Assembly (NCBI RefSeq): GCF_039691755.1
Contig: NZ_CP137552.1
Location: 868,001 to 932,000, forward strand
From: Halomonas sp. Bachu 37
Lineage (GTDB): Bacteria; Pseudomonadota; Gammaproteobacteria; Pseudomonadales; Halomonadaceae
Direction: 5' to 3'
Length of the DNA: 64,000 nucleotides
In this document: one piece after another, positions 43,286-52,585 of the stretch
Position numbering within the stretch: the stretch's first letter is position 1
Layout: the number at the start of each line of letters is the position of its first letter
Notes under the pieces: model-generated
What the model was told of the DNA's origin: nothing
The model's input: only the letters and a program-made list of their open reading frames with translations
Databases searched by the model: none
Position numbers and translations under genes: made by a program

Positions 43286-44435
43286 TGGAGTGGTTGAAGC
43301 TCTTAAAAAGCATAAGAATGTTTTAATTTATGGTCCTCCTGGTACAGGAAAGTCTTACCTAATGAAAGAGGTATCTCTCTGCTTAGGAGGAGATGATAGA
43401 GAATCGAGTAATAATTCCGTCGTTATAGATACAGAAGAGGAAAGGCGGCCATTCAAGGAGGGAAGTGAACCTAGAATAGTATCAAAGTGGGTAACATTCC
43501 ATCAAGGCTACTCATATGAAGATTTTATTTTAGGGATGCGCCCCGTTGCTGTGGAAGGAGGTGGCTTTACTATACGCCCTAAGCCAGGAGTGTTGTTAGA
43601 ACTAGTAGCTGAGGCTCAAAGCAGTAAAGGTGGATTATTACTAATTGATGAAATAAACAGGGGGAATACATCTAAAATATTTGGTGAGTTTATCACTCTC
43701 ATGGAGAAAGACAAAAGGTTAAGCCCTGAAGGTAATATTGTCGACGAAACAGTCACTGTTACATTGCCTTATCTATCTCCGGGGGAAGTAATAACTTTTG
43801 AGAAAAGTGAAAAAGGCTTTAAAGTTGAGAGAGAATTCAATTTGCCGGATAATATTTATATCCTTGCGAGCATGAATTCAGTTGATAAGTCCATCGCACC
43901 TATGGATACAGCACTCAGGCGTCGATTCCATATAATTAACCTTGCCCCTACCTCATCCGCCATTTTAAGTGCTGTAGGCTTATTAGAAGACGATAGCGTG
44001 ATATCTATACCGGATGGTGTAATCTTAGATCCGAAACATGTAGCTTTAGTTGCTGCTAATGCTTTAATCAGGCTGAACCGTAGTATTGGATTTTTTTTAG
44101 GCAATGACTTTATGTTGGGACAGTGGTATTTAAGTTGCTTGGCTAATATGAGTTTAGAGGATTCCAAAAAATCACTATGTGAATCATGGTTTAACAGAAT
44201 GCTCCCGCAATTGATAGAGCTATTCCATGGGCGAGAAGAACAGTTATTATCTGCTCTGAAACTAGAAGAGAATAAAGCTGAAAGTGGTTCCGGCTTAGAG
44301 GTCTGTTATCCAAGTGACGAAGAATCTGCTATGGGGGCAACAACGTACATTGAGTTGTCCGCGTCGCAGCCTGATAATGATAAAGTTTTAGGATTTTTGA
44401 GAGCCCTAGCCTTTGGCTCTACTGAAGATATCTAG
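43272..44435 (+). CDS. mcrB: McrB-like AAA+ GTPase restriction subunit
   Basis: 387 aa, consisting essentially of an AAA+ domain. Walker A YGPPGTGKSY is at residues 20-29, Walker B LLIDEINRGN near 120, and the McrB-type MNSVDKSIAPMDTALRRRF near 200 carries the sensor and arginine finger. FHQGYSYEDFILGMRP near 75 is typical of McrB. There is no N-terminal DNA-recognition domain as in E. coli McrB; the preceding small gene, which overlaps this one, may provide it. McrB hexamers translocate DNA and activate McrC. Start ATG at 43272. Confidence 0.92.
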   Translation: MISISGVVEALKKHKNVLIYGPPGTGKSYLMKEVSLCLGGDDRESSNNSVVIDTEEERRPFKEGSEPRIVSKWVTFHQGYSYEDFILGMRPVAVEGGGFTIRPKPGVLLELVAEAQSSKGGLLLIDEINRGNTSKIFGEFITLMEKDKRLSPEGNIVDETVTVTLPYLSPGEVITFEKSEKGFKVEREFNLPDNIYILASMNSVDKSIAPMDTALRRRFHIINLAPTSSAILSAVGLLEDDSVISIPDGVILDPKHVALVAANALIRLNRSIGFFLGNDFMLGQWYLSCLANMSLEDSKKSLCESWFNRMLPQLIELFHGREEQLLSALKLEENKAESGSGLEVCYPSDEESAMGATTYIELSASQPDNDKVLGFLRALAFGSTEDI

Positions 44436-44486
44436 CGCACTGATTATATCATTCCATGTTGTTGGTCTTCTTAAAGGTTATGACTA

Positions 44487-45815
44487 GTGCCCTCTAAAAT
44501 CTTGATTGAAAATGGCCCTTGGGAGCCTGTTAACGAAGTGGCAAGCTTCATACCGAAAGGTTATGGAAAATTAGACCATGCTGTCTATAAAATAAATCAA
44601 GAATTGCGTGCCTCGCTACGTCTAAGGCAGGATCCACTTGAGCTAAGAAAAACTTCAGGGGGTTTTGAGATACGAGCTAGAAGTATTGCAGGTACGGTCA
44701 GCAATGGACATTTTTCTATAGATGTCGCTCCTAAATTTGTTGCTGGTAAAAATCTGGATAAGGAATGGTCGCTTAGCCTAATGGCGCTAGTCCAGTATGC
44801 TTTGTCGAAGCATGTGTTTTTGCAAAAGAATTTTCAGATTAATGCTCACCGATCAAGGTTCGTTGACTTGCTTTCAATGGCGTTCATAGACGCTGTTGAG
44901 GCCGGATTACGTGATCAGGTTATACATACTTATAATGTTGTAGAGGAAGCAGGTGCCTCACTTAGAGGCCGGATAAACATGCAGCGTCAGATTAAAACTT
45001 ACCTTAAACGGCCTCATTTTTTAGAATGTGATATTGATCAGCTAGATTCATTTAACAAATATAATGACCTCTTGAAGTGGGCAGCTGACAGGTTTTGTAG
45101 CCTAGTTCAATCGCCTGTTCTAACAAGAAAGTTGCGCGAAATTTCCATTAAAATCCCCGGAAGGAACTTGCCTCTGGCCATCCATCAACAGAAGCAAATT
45201 AATTTGCCTCCTCAGTTTAGAGCATGGCATTTAGCGTTAGAAATCGCTGTGCTTCTTTCTTCTGGGTTTTCGCATAATCAGTCTGGCGGGCTACTGAGTG
45301 GTTACTCATTCGCGTTTAATATGGAAAAACTTTTCGAGCACTTTGTCGACTTTGCCTTTAAGAAAGCTACGCTACTGCTAGATGATAACTTTGTAAGCAA
45401 AAGCCAATTATCAACTCCTTACGCCTTTCCTCAGTTAGCCACAGGGAAAACATTCTATTCAAAGCCAGATAACGTTCTTGTTAAAAACAAAACGGCGCAC
45501 CTCATCCTAGATGCTAAATATAAGAAGTTGTCTAACAATGAGGGGGATAAGTCCCGAAAACCACAAAACCAAGATGTTTATGAGCTAGTAGCAGCAATGT
45601 CTGCTCATGGTTGCGATAAAGGATTACTAGTTTATCCTAAAATATTAAGTGATTCACTTCTTGATGACAGGAAGCTACAAGTGTGGCATATTTCATCTTT
45701 TGGTAAGACTCTTACGATAGGGGCTGTTGCAGTTGACTTAATGGATTTGCGCTTACCTAGGGGACTGCGCTCGATTGAGCATAGGCTTGCTGAGGCGATG
45801 AAAAATTTGCTGTAA
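44487..45815 (+). CDS. mcrC: McrC-like PD-(D/E)XK nuclease subunit
   Basis: 442 aa, GTG start 9 nt after AAAGG. The N-terminal part has the McrC family segment ISVAPKF-like (FSIDVAPKFVAG near residue 87). The nuclease core is KPDNVLVKNKTAHLILDAKYKK near 325, with D and DxK catalytic residues. McrC cleaves DNA when stimulated by McrB. The McrB-McrC gap is 51 nt. The cassette has two adenine methyltransferases, so the McrBC pair may here restrict unmethylated DNA (as in LlaJI-like systems) rather than methylated DNA (as in E. coli McrBC). Confidence 0.92.
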   Translation: MPSKILIENGPWEPVNEVASFIPKGYGKLDHAVYKINQELRASLRLRQDPLELRKTSGGFEIRARSIAGTVSNGHFSIDVAPKFVAGKNLDKEWSLSLMALVQYALSKHVFLQKNFQINAHRSRFVDLLSMAFIDAVEAGLRDQVIHTYNVVEEAGASLRGRINMQRQIKTYLKRPHFLECDIDQLDSFNKYNDLLKWAADRFCSLVQSPVLTRKLREISIKIPGRNLPLAIHQQKQINLPPQFRAWHLALEIAVLLSSGFSHNQSGGLLSGYSFAFNMEKLFEHFVDFAFKKATLLLDDNFVSKSQLSTPYAFPQLATGKTFYSKPDNVLVKNKTAHLILDAKYKKLSNNEGDKSRKPQNQDVYELVAAMSAHGCDKGLLVYPKILSDSLLDDRKLQVWHISSFGKTLTIGAVAVDLMDLRLPRGLRSIEHRLAEAMKNLL

Positions 45816-45846
45816 AAGAGGTGGGAATATTAAACTATATCACACA

Positions 45847-48198
45847 ATGGTTTGGGCTTCCATCGAGAAAAGCTTCTTGTCTTTCGCTGAGGAGATGAAA
45901 AGCTTTTATCCAGAGGATCTCTCAAGCCTTCATGAACTGGCGGTGGCTTCTACAATGAATGCTGCTGTAAATGCCTTAATGTGCACTAAAGGTCTCATCT
46001 CCTTAGATGATGTTAGTGATAAAGTAACGAAAAAGCTTTGTCATGAGTTCTCCACTATTGATGATGGCTCTCTTCCAGAGAAAATTAGTGCTTCTTTGGA
46101 ATGCCTCAGAGGAATAGCGTTAAAAGTTAATAAGCGTGGTGATTTAATCATTACCACCTCCCCTGAGCAGCGTCAGAAAGGCGTATATTTTACGCCGGTT
46201 GAACTGGCTATAGCTATGCTTAGACCCGCATTAGAGGAAAAGCTTAAAAATGTTAACTCGATAGAATCGTTAAGAAAAGTAGCTATGCTTGATCCAGCTG
46301 CGGGGTGCGGAGCTTTCTTAATCACAGCCCTGCGAATAACCGTAGAAGTCTTGAGTGGCCGGCAAGAATTTGCAATGTATGGCAATATAGAGCTAATGCG
46401 AGAGGTTGCGGATCACTGTATTTATGGCGTAGATATTGACCCAGTAGCAATAGCGACTACACATGCACTTATTGTTGCTGAAGTAGGAGATCCAGACTGG
46501 GAAGCCAGACAACTTGATAAACACCTGAAAGTGGGCGATTCAATAAGTGTTAGCATTGAAACTTGGGAGAAATGGTTTCCTGATCGTGCTGCCTATGGGT
46601 TTGAACTTATTGTAACCAATCCGCCATGGAGTAAGCTGAGGCCACTTAAGCACGAGTTTTTTGAGCACATCGATGCTAATGTTAGGCGCCTTCAGGGTAC
46701 TGCTTTAGGCGTATATCTTGAGAGAAACATGAATTCTCTTATTCATGAAGAGTGGGGTAAGTATGTTGATCGGACGATGGTGTTATCTAATAGGCTTCGT
46801 GCATCGCAGGAATATATAGTTAACAAAAAATCCTCTGGTGATCCGGATCTTTATAAGTTTTTTACTGAAAGGTCAGTTCGTCTTCTTGCTTATGATGGAG
46901 TGGCTGCATTACTTCTTCCTTCAGGAATATTGCGAGCACAAGGCTCTACGCCACTTAGGCAGCTTCTGTTTGAGTCAGGAGAAGTCGCGGAAGTGACTGA
47001 ATATATTAATAAAAATAAAATTTTTGATATTCACAGTATGTATCGTTTTACTTCTCTTTTGTTCATAAAGGGAAAGGGGTTTCGGGGGGTTTTAGGGAAG
47101 TTTGCCAGCACATTGGTCAATGAGATTAATGAAAAGCCGCGTGTTTTTTTAGATTCAAATTTCTTAAATGCTGTTGGCGGTTTGAATAAGCTAATCCCAG
47201 AGGTTAGGGATAAGGAAGAAAAAGCTATCTTGGAAAAGCTATACCGAGGCGGTAACTTTTCTGATGCTTTCGGTGGGTTTGTCTTTAAGCGCGAACTTGA
47301 TATGACGAATGACTCTTCAAATTTTGTTGAAGCTAAAGATGCGATCTGTCAAGGATTTAAGCAAGAGTCAGATGGTCGGTGGGTTTCGGACAGAGCTAAT
47401 GAAATACTTCTGCCTGTTTACGAAGGGCGGATGGTCCACCAGTATGATCATAAAGCAAAATACTACCTCGAAGGCCAAGGCAGGTCTGCAAAGTGGTCCG
47501 TCCCAATGCCCGGAAAGGGGGTGATAATGCCCCACTACTTTGTAAATGAGGCTTACGCCTTGAAGCGTGGCTGGAGGCCCAAGCCAAGGGCTGGTTTTTG
47601 TGAGATAAGTGGCCATGCCAATGAAAGAACTATACTGGGTGCACTAATACCTAGTAACGCCATATGTGGTAATAAAGTTCCCGTTCTCAAGTCCAGTTCT
47701 CTCGATGACCACTTCCTATGGTTAGCTTTTGCTAACTCTCTAGTAATTGACTGGGTGATGAGAAGGTGGGTTTCGACTACGATAAATCAATTTTATTGGA
47801 GAAATATTCCTTTCCCAGCTGTGCTTTCGACCTCAGATCGGAACTTTCTAATTCATAGTTCCCAAGCTTTATGCGATCTTAATAACATAGAATTTTCTTC
47901 TCGCTATTGGTTGGGTAAACGGTCTCAGTTACGCATTGCTATAGATTCTGTAGTTTTCAATTTATTCGGCATTACGAGTGTAGAAAGGAGAAAAATGCTT
48001 GAGGACTTTGATATATTTATAAAATCCGAAAAAAAAGGGGGAGAAAGGAGTAAGGATATTTTGGCGCTTTTAGATATTTACGCAACTGAACATTTGAAAG
48101 GTGAACTAACAGTAGAGAAGGTAGATAAAATAAGCTCTCCCGAAAAATGTTTAGCAGCCTATGCGAACAAAAAACATATCGAGATGTTAGTGAGTTAG
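45847..48198 (+). CDS. Eco57I-like N6-adenine DNA methyltransferase
   Basis: 783 aa. It has an AdoMet-binding motif I LDPAAGCGAFLI near residue 148, motif for YGVDIDPVAI near 195, and catalytic TNPPWSK near 257, the order of gamma-class N6-adenine methyltransferases as in type IIG and type I enzymes. A QRQKGVYFTP segment near 110 fits the family. The C-terminal 400 residues include likely target-recognition sequence. No PD-(D/E)XK nuclease is seen at the N-terminus, so it is methyltransferase only. The ATG at 45847 has no close ribosome site; GAGGTGGGA lies about 20 nt before it. It is AT-rich, like the rest of the cassette. Confidence 0.88.
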   Translation: MVWASIEKSFLSFAEEMKSFYPEDLSSLHELAVASTMNAAVNALMCTKGLISLDDVSDKVTKKLCHEFSTIDDGSLPEKISASLECLRGIALKVNKRGDLIITTSPEQRQKGVYFTPVELAIAMLRPALEEKLKNVNSIESLRKVAMLDPAAGCGAFLITALRITVEVLSGRQEFAMYGNIELMREVADHCIYGVDIDPVAIATTHALIVAEVGDPDWEARQLDKHLKVGDSISVSIETWEKWFPDRAAYGFELIVTNPPWSKLRPLKHEFFEHIDANVRRLQGTALGVYLERNMNSLIHEEWGKYVDRTMVLSNRLRASQEYIVNKKSSGDPDLYKFFTERSVRLLAYDGVAALLLPSGILRAQGSTPLRQLLFESGEVAEVTEYINKNKIFDIHSMYRFTSLLFIKGKGFRGVLGKFASTLVNEINEKPRVFLDSNFLNAVGGLNKLIPEVRDKEEKAILEKLYRGGNFSDAFGGFVFKRELDMTNDSSNFVEAKDAICQGFKQESDGRWVSDRANEILLPVYEGRMVHQYDHKAKYYLEGQGRSAKWSVPMPGKGVIMPHYFVNEAYALKRGWRPKPRAGFCEISGHANERTILGALIPSNAICGNKVPVLKSSSLDDHFLWLAFANSLVIDWVMRRWVSTTINQFYWRNIPFPAVLSTSDRNFLIHSSQALCDLNNIEFSSRYWLGKRSQLRIAIDSVVFNLFGITSVERRKMLEDFDIFIKSEKKGGERSKDILALLDIYATEHLKGELTVEKVDKISSPEKCLAAYANKKHIEMLVS

Positions 48199-48251
48199 AG
48201 AATTAACATCATCGGAATATAGGTATAAACAGTATTCGCTCTATGCCGGTT

Positions 48252-48285
48252 GGGGCCGTTGGATTATACAAACCCCAACGGCCCC
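48252..48285. terminator. GC-rich hairpin between convergent genes
   Basis: Perfect 11-bp stem GGGGCCGTTGG / CCAACGGCCCC with a 12-nt loop. It includes the last codons of the minus-strand AAA gene and follows the plus-strand methyltransferase. No T-run on either strand, so terminator function is only suggested by position. Confidence 0.5.
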
Positions 48286-50381
48286 TTGCTTCCCTGCTGT
48301 TGACGCTCTTCCTGCGCCAGTGCTTCCATCAGCGTATTGAACCGCACCGGCAAGCCACGCAGGTCAAGCTGGTCCAGCGCGGTACGCACGTTGCCTGGCG
48401 TCAGGCGGCGCTGGGCCATATTGTGGTCAGGAATGGCTGCTAGTCGGGCGTGGTCGCGCTTGGGTAGCACGGTCTTGAGCAGGCTGCGTAACTGTTTCGG
48501 TGCCAGCGGGTGGAAGGCTACCTTAAGATCGAAACGGCGCATCACGGCACGGTCTAGGCTGTCGTGGCGGTTGGTGGTGGCAAGCAGGATGCCATTGAAG
48601 TTCTCTAACTGCACCAGTAGTTCGTTGGTATGGGAGATCTCCCAGCTCTGCTGCGCGCCGTCGCGGCTCATCAGCAGACTGTCTATCTCGTCGAGCAGCA
48701 GCACCGCTTTCTTTTCACAGGCTCGACGGAACAACTCGGCAATTTTTTCTTCGGTGCCACCAACGAACTTGTCCATCAGGCTGCTGGCATGGGCGGTGAT
48801 CAGTTCGCGCCCGAGTTGCTTGGCGAGGTGAGCCGCCATGGCGGTCTTGCCGCTTCCCGGCAGGCCATGCAGGCACAGGCGGCCCCGCCCACGGCGCTGC
48901 AGGCGCTTTATGATATGCTCCAAGCTGGGAGTGGTGTTTAGCCAGCCCAGCTCATATGCGGGCATACCTGTGGCTGGCTCGGGGACGTTGTCCCGAAGCA
49001 GAGAGCCTTCAGGTGACATGCCCTGGGCTTGTAGGCGGTCGCTGAGAAGGCACTCCAGATGCTGCTCATTGCGCAGCGGTGCTTTCTCGTTGAGCAAGCC
49101 GCTGATGCGTCCCAACTGCTGGGCCAGTGCTGGCGTCATCCAGGGCTGCTCGGCCAGCCGAGACCGTGCTGAATGGGTAATGGGGATATCGGCAAGCATC
49201 ACTTGGAAGCGGCTTCTGGCCTGCGGTCCCGTACTGGCTTTCACTTCGATAATCAGGTCAAAGCGACGCTGATAGGCGGGGTCCAGCCAGCGTACGCTGT
49301 TGCTGACCCAAATGCCGGGCACTGGGTTACGCTCCAGTTGTTGATTAGTCCATCCCTTCGGCAGGGCCTCCTCATCGGTCATCACGTCTTCAATCTCATC
49401 GAACATCACCAGTGCTGGTTGTTGCTGAAGCAACTGCTGCACCACGCCATAGCGGCCCAACCGTTTGCTGGGACTCAGGGGCTGATGGTCCCGTTCGCAG
49501 GAAGGAACGCCATACAGCGGTACATTTAGGTGGCTGGCCAATGTCTTGACCAGCTCGGTCTTGCCTACGCCAGGCTGGCCATGAATCAGCACGTTGGCGC
49601 CGTGCCGGCGCTGAGCCAACGCTTGGCGAAGATAGTCCATCAGCAGCTGGCGAAGTGGCACGGCATCGAAGCTGCTCAGGGAATAGTTGCCCTTGGGTAA
49701 TGGCGGGCATAGGCTCATTAACCGAGTGGAGACCAACTCCTTAAGGCTCGCGCACTCTGCCTTCGCCAATGCCTCCGTGGCGAGCGGGGCCAGGCTATCG
49801 AGTAGTGAGCCGGAGCTGATGGCATCCTCCAGATCATGAAAGCGCAAGGGCTTGTCGCCCAGCAGCCCGAGCATGTGCAGGCGACCCGTCGAACTCAGGC
49901 CCTGTAAAATGGACTCACCGCTGTGTCCCAAGAGCATGCTTAATGTCTTGGGGGCGCGGCTGGATTCGATGCCGCTGAGCACCGGGTTCATGGGGTGGTG
50001 GCGCAGGCGTAGCCAGGCAATGATGAGCAGGTCGCGTTCGGCATCACTCAGCTGTAGCAGTTCGCCGATGTGCTCCACCAGCTGCACCAGCAGGCAACTG
50101 ATATCATCGTCTGGGGAAACGCTAGTGGTGGCGCGCTTGAGCCAACGCTTGAGCGCCGGCCTGTAGTCGCTGGCGCGCCGGCTGTCGCGGGCGCTCTCGG
50201 GCACCTTCAGGTCGAGCCAGGCGAGCAGGCTTTCCCAGTCATCGCTGTCCAGGTTGATGTGGTTGTCCTGGAGCAACACCAGGCGCACCGTCATGAGTTG
50301 AGCGAGCAGGAGTTCTTGGGGATCGACGCTCTGTTCGTTCAATCGAGCGTCATTCGGTGAAACTAACGTGGCCCAACGCAT
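48264..50381 (-). CDS. Tandem AAA+ ATPase associated with the RecBCD block
   Basis: 705 aa with two AAA+ modules. Module 1: Walker A GQPGVGKT near residue 267, Walker B VMFDEIED near 324. Module 2: Walker A GLPGSGKT near 503, Walker B LLLDEIDSLL near 558, sensor ATTNRHDSLDRAVMRRFD near 600. The N-terminal 230 residues are helical and carry no known domain. The second module resembles CDC48/FtsH-type ATPases, so remodelling of a protein or nucleoprotein is likely. It lies 107 nt downstream of RecD on the same strand, beyond a strong hairpin. It may work with the metallopeptidase-like protein at the other end of the block. Confidence 0.8.
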   Translation of the reverse strand: MRWATLVSPNDARLNEQSVDPQELLLAQLMTVRLVLLQDNHINLDSDDWESLLAWLDLKVPESARDSRRASDYRPALKRWLKRATTSVSPDDDISCLLVQLVEHIGELLQLSDAERDLLIIAWLRLRHHPMNPVLSGIESSRAPKTLSMLLGHSGESILQGLSSTGRLHMLGLLGDKPLRFHDLEDAISSGSLLDSLAPLATEALAKAECASLKELVSTRLMSLCPPLPKGNYSLSSFDAVPLRQLLMDYLRQALAQRRHGANVLIHGQPGVGKTELVKTLASHLNVPLYGVPSCERDHQPLSPSKRLGRYGVVQQLLQQQPALVMFDEIEDVMTDEEALPKGWTNQQLERNPVPGIWVSNSVRWLDPAYQRRFDLIIEVKASTGPQARSRFQVMLADIPITHSARSRLAEQPWMTPALAQQLGRISGLLNEKAPLRNEQHLECLLSDRLQAQGMSPEGSLLRDNVPEPATGMPAYELGWLNTTPSLEHIIKRLQRRGRGRLCLHGLPGSGKTAMAAHLAKQLGRELITAHASSLMDKFVGGTEEKIAELFRRACEKKAVLLLDEIDSLLMSRDGAQQSWEISHTNELLVQLENFNGILLATTNRHDSLDRAVMRRFDLKVAFHPLAPKQLRSLLKTVLPKRDHARLAAIPDHNMAQRRLTPGNVRTALDQLDLRGLPVRFNTLMEALAQEERQQQGSKGPLGFV

Positions 50382-50417
50382 GGCGTACTCCCGCTGTGGT
50401 GAGGTATCAAAGCGTAA

Positions 50418-50452
50418 CCGCCTGGTGCGACGTTATGTGTCGCACTAGGCGG
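50418..50452. other. 14-bp stem-loop between recD and the AAA gene
   Basis: CCGCCTGGTGCGAC pairs with GTCGCACTAGGCGG (one mismatch) around a 7-nt loop. No T-run follows on either strand. It may attenuate transcription from recD into the AAA gene or stabilise the 3' end of recD mRNA. Confidence 0.6.
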
Positions 50453-50488
50453 TGGGCTGGGATTGCGCTAGCTTCTGAGTGTCGGTGG

Positions 50489-52585
50489 TTACTGGAACAG
50501 CTGGCTCTGGCGTGCGATACGCCGCTGAATCGCTTGCTCCAGCACGGCATCGCTGGCGCTGAGCAGCGTGAAGTTTTTCTTGGCCCGAGTCACTGCGGTG
50601 TAAACCAGCTCCCGGGTGAGGATCGGCGAGAGCGTGTCTGGCATCACCAAGGCGGTATGCATGAACTCCGAGCCCTGCGACTTATGTACCGTCATGGCAT
50701 AGACCGTTTCGATCCGTTGCAAGCGGCTAGGTAGTATCCAGCGAATGCCACCCTTGCCATCCCCGGCGGGAAATGCCACACGCAAGATGGTGCCTTGCTC
50801 CGGCTTGCCGAAGTCGGCGGGAACTTGCAGGGCAATCCCGATATCGCCGTTCATCAGCTTCAGCCCATAGTCATTGCCAGTCACCAGCACTGGGCGCCCC
50901 TCATACCAGTAGATGGCGACGTCCGGCTTATCAATCAGGCCGGCACGCGCCAATGCCTGTTCGATACGCAGGTTCAGTGCCTCCACGCCATAATGGCCAT
51001 TACGCAGCGGCGTCAGCAGCTGAAACTCGGTATGCGCCTTGAGGACATGAGCTGCCCAGCGGTCCCATGCCTCTCTGTCTGCCTCCGACGTGGGGCGTCG
51101 AATCAGGGGGCTCTCATGTTCCAAATGCTTGGTTTCGGAGGTTCCCGGTTGCGGGCGAATGGCATGGAGGTAATAGCGATAGCCCCAGGCATTCTCTTGC
51201 TGGCGGCCTTTCAAGGTTTGGGACAATAGGCGGCGCTCGTCATCCCGTTTGAGCGGTATCCGCTGTACCTCCGAGAACGTATTGCTTTTCAGCACGTTCA
51301 GCGCTGCTTGGCTATTGCCGGCATTGATGGCGCGGGCAAGCTGGCCGATACCGCTGCTGTCATCGAAGCGGAACGAATGACGTAGCATGATGATAGATTG
51401 GTCCAGGTCGCGGCCATGGCTATCCTGCAGGGCAGGATCAAGGCGAATCCCGGTGGCGTCTTCCAGCCAGTTCACCACTTCGTCGCGGTACAGCCCGCGC
51501 TCCGCGTGGGCGCATAGCCTACCCAACACCGCCCCGGCCTCCACCGAGGCGAGCTGATCCTTGTCACCTAACAACACCAGGCGCGCACGTGGCGGCAGGG
51601 CATGGAGCAGGGCCGCCATCATATCGATATCGACCATTGAGGCTTCATCAACGACAACCATGTCCAGCGGCAAGGGGTTCAGACGGTGGTAGCGGAAGTG
51701 GCGGGTATCCGGACGTGCCCCCAGCAAACGGTGCAAAGTCGATACCTCGCTCGGAATAGCGTTACGGACCTGTGCCCCATAGGGCAGGTCTAGCGCATCG
51801 AGCTGGCTGATCTGGTCGCGGATCGACTCGCTTAGCCTTGCTGCCGCCTTGCCGGTGGGCGCGGCGAGACGGATGGTCAGCGGCACCCGGCGCGTTGCGA
51901 GGGCTTGGACCTGCAGCAGGGCCAGAAGACGGATGACGGTGGTGGTCTTGCCGGTACCCGGGCCGCCGGTGATTACCGCGAACGGCGAGCGGACCCCTAG
52001 CGCACAGGCCAGCTTCTGTGAACTTGCCTTCTCGGCACGGGGATCCTGAGGCGGGAAGAGCTGGTCAAGCACTGGGCGTAGGGTTTCAGTGACAACCTCC
52101 TCCGCTTGGCTGAGCCGTTCGCTCACGCCGTTTGCCACCTGCGCTTCATGACGCCAGTAGCGGCGCAGATAGAGTCGACCATTGAGCAGGACCAGCGGAT
52201 GGTTGTCCTGACCGTCACCGACCGCTGACCACGCCGCTAGCTGCGTTTCCCACGCTTCCGGTAGTTGCTTTAGCAGCGCATCGGGTGGCGGTGGGGCATC
52301 GTCGGTCGCATCTCGCTCTACGGCAATGAGTTCTTCCGGATGCTGCCTGGCCTGATCGAGGCTGAGCAGCAGATGGCCCTGACCGACCTGATGGCTGACC
52401 AGCGCGGCTGCCAGCAAACAGCTGGGTGTGCCATCAGGCGCCAGCTGCGCAAGGCGGTGGGCCAAGGCGGCATCCAGGTCACGTATCCAGCCTCGCGCCG
52501 CCCAAGCGAATAGCAGATCGAGGAGAGCCGCTTTGTCGGCTAAAGCTATCTCCTGCGAGGGGAAGCGTGCTGTGACTTTACTCAT
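50489..52585 (-). CDS. recD: Exodeoxyribonuclease V alpha subunit RecD
   Basis: 698 aa, longer than E. coli RecD (608 aa). Walker A ITGGPGTGKTTT lies near residue 205, motif II VVVDEASMVD near 310, motif III LVLLGDKDQLASVEAG near 335, and the C-terminal AMTVHKSQGSEF and ELVYTAVTRAKK near 620-670 are SF1B motifs V and VI. RecD is the 5'-3' helicase of RecBCD. The gene overlaps recB by 8 nt (ATGAGTAA), so it is co-translated. It probably works with RecB and RecC of this operon. Confidence 0.93.
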   Translation of the reverse strand: MSKVTARFPSQEIALADKAALLDLLFAWAARGWIRDLDAALAHRLAQLAPDGTPSCLLAAALVSHQVGQGHLLLSLDQARQHPEELIAVERDATDDAPPPPDALLKQLPEAWETQLAAWSAVGDGQDNHPLVLLNGRLYLRRYWRHEAQVANGVSERLSQAEEVVTETLRPVLDQLFPPQDPRAEKASSQKLACALGVRSPFAVITGGPGTGKTTTVIRLLALLQVQALATRRVPLTIRLAAPTGKAAARLSESIRDQISQLDALDLPYGAQVRNAIPSEVSTLHRLLGARPDTRHFRYHRLNPLPLDMVVVDEASMVDIDMMAALLHALPPRARLVLLGDKDQLASVEAGAVLGRLCAHAERGLYRDEVVNWLEDATGIRLDPALQDSHGRDLDQSIIMLRHSFRFDDSSGIGQLARAINAGNSQAALNVLKSNTFSEVQRIPLKRDDERRLLSQTLKGRQQENAWGYRYYLHAIRPQPGTSETKHLEHESPLIRRPTSEADREAWDRWAAHVLKAHTEFQLLTPLRNGHYGVEALNLRIEQALARAGLIDKPDVAIYWYEGRPVLVTGNDYGLKLMNGDIGIALQVPADFGKPEQGTILRVAFPAGDGKGGIRWILPSRLQRIETVYAMTVHKSQGSEFMHTALVMPDTLSPILTRELVYTAVTRAKKNFTLLSASDAVLEQAIQRRIARQSQLFQ

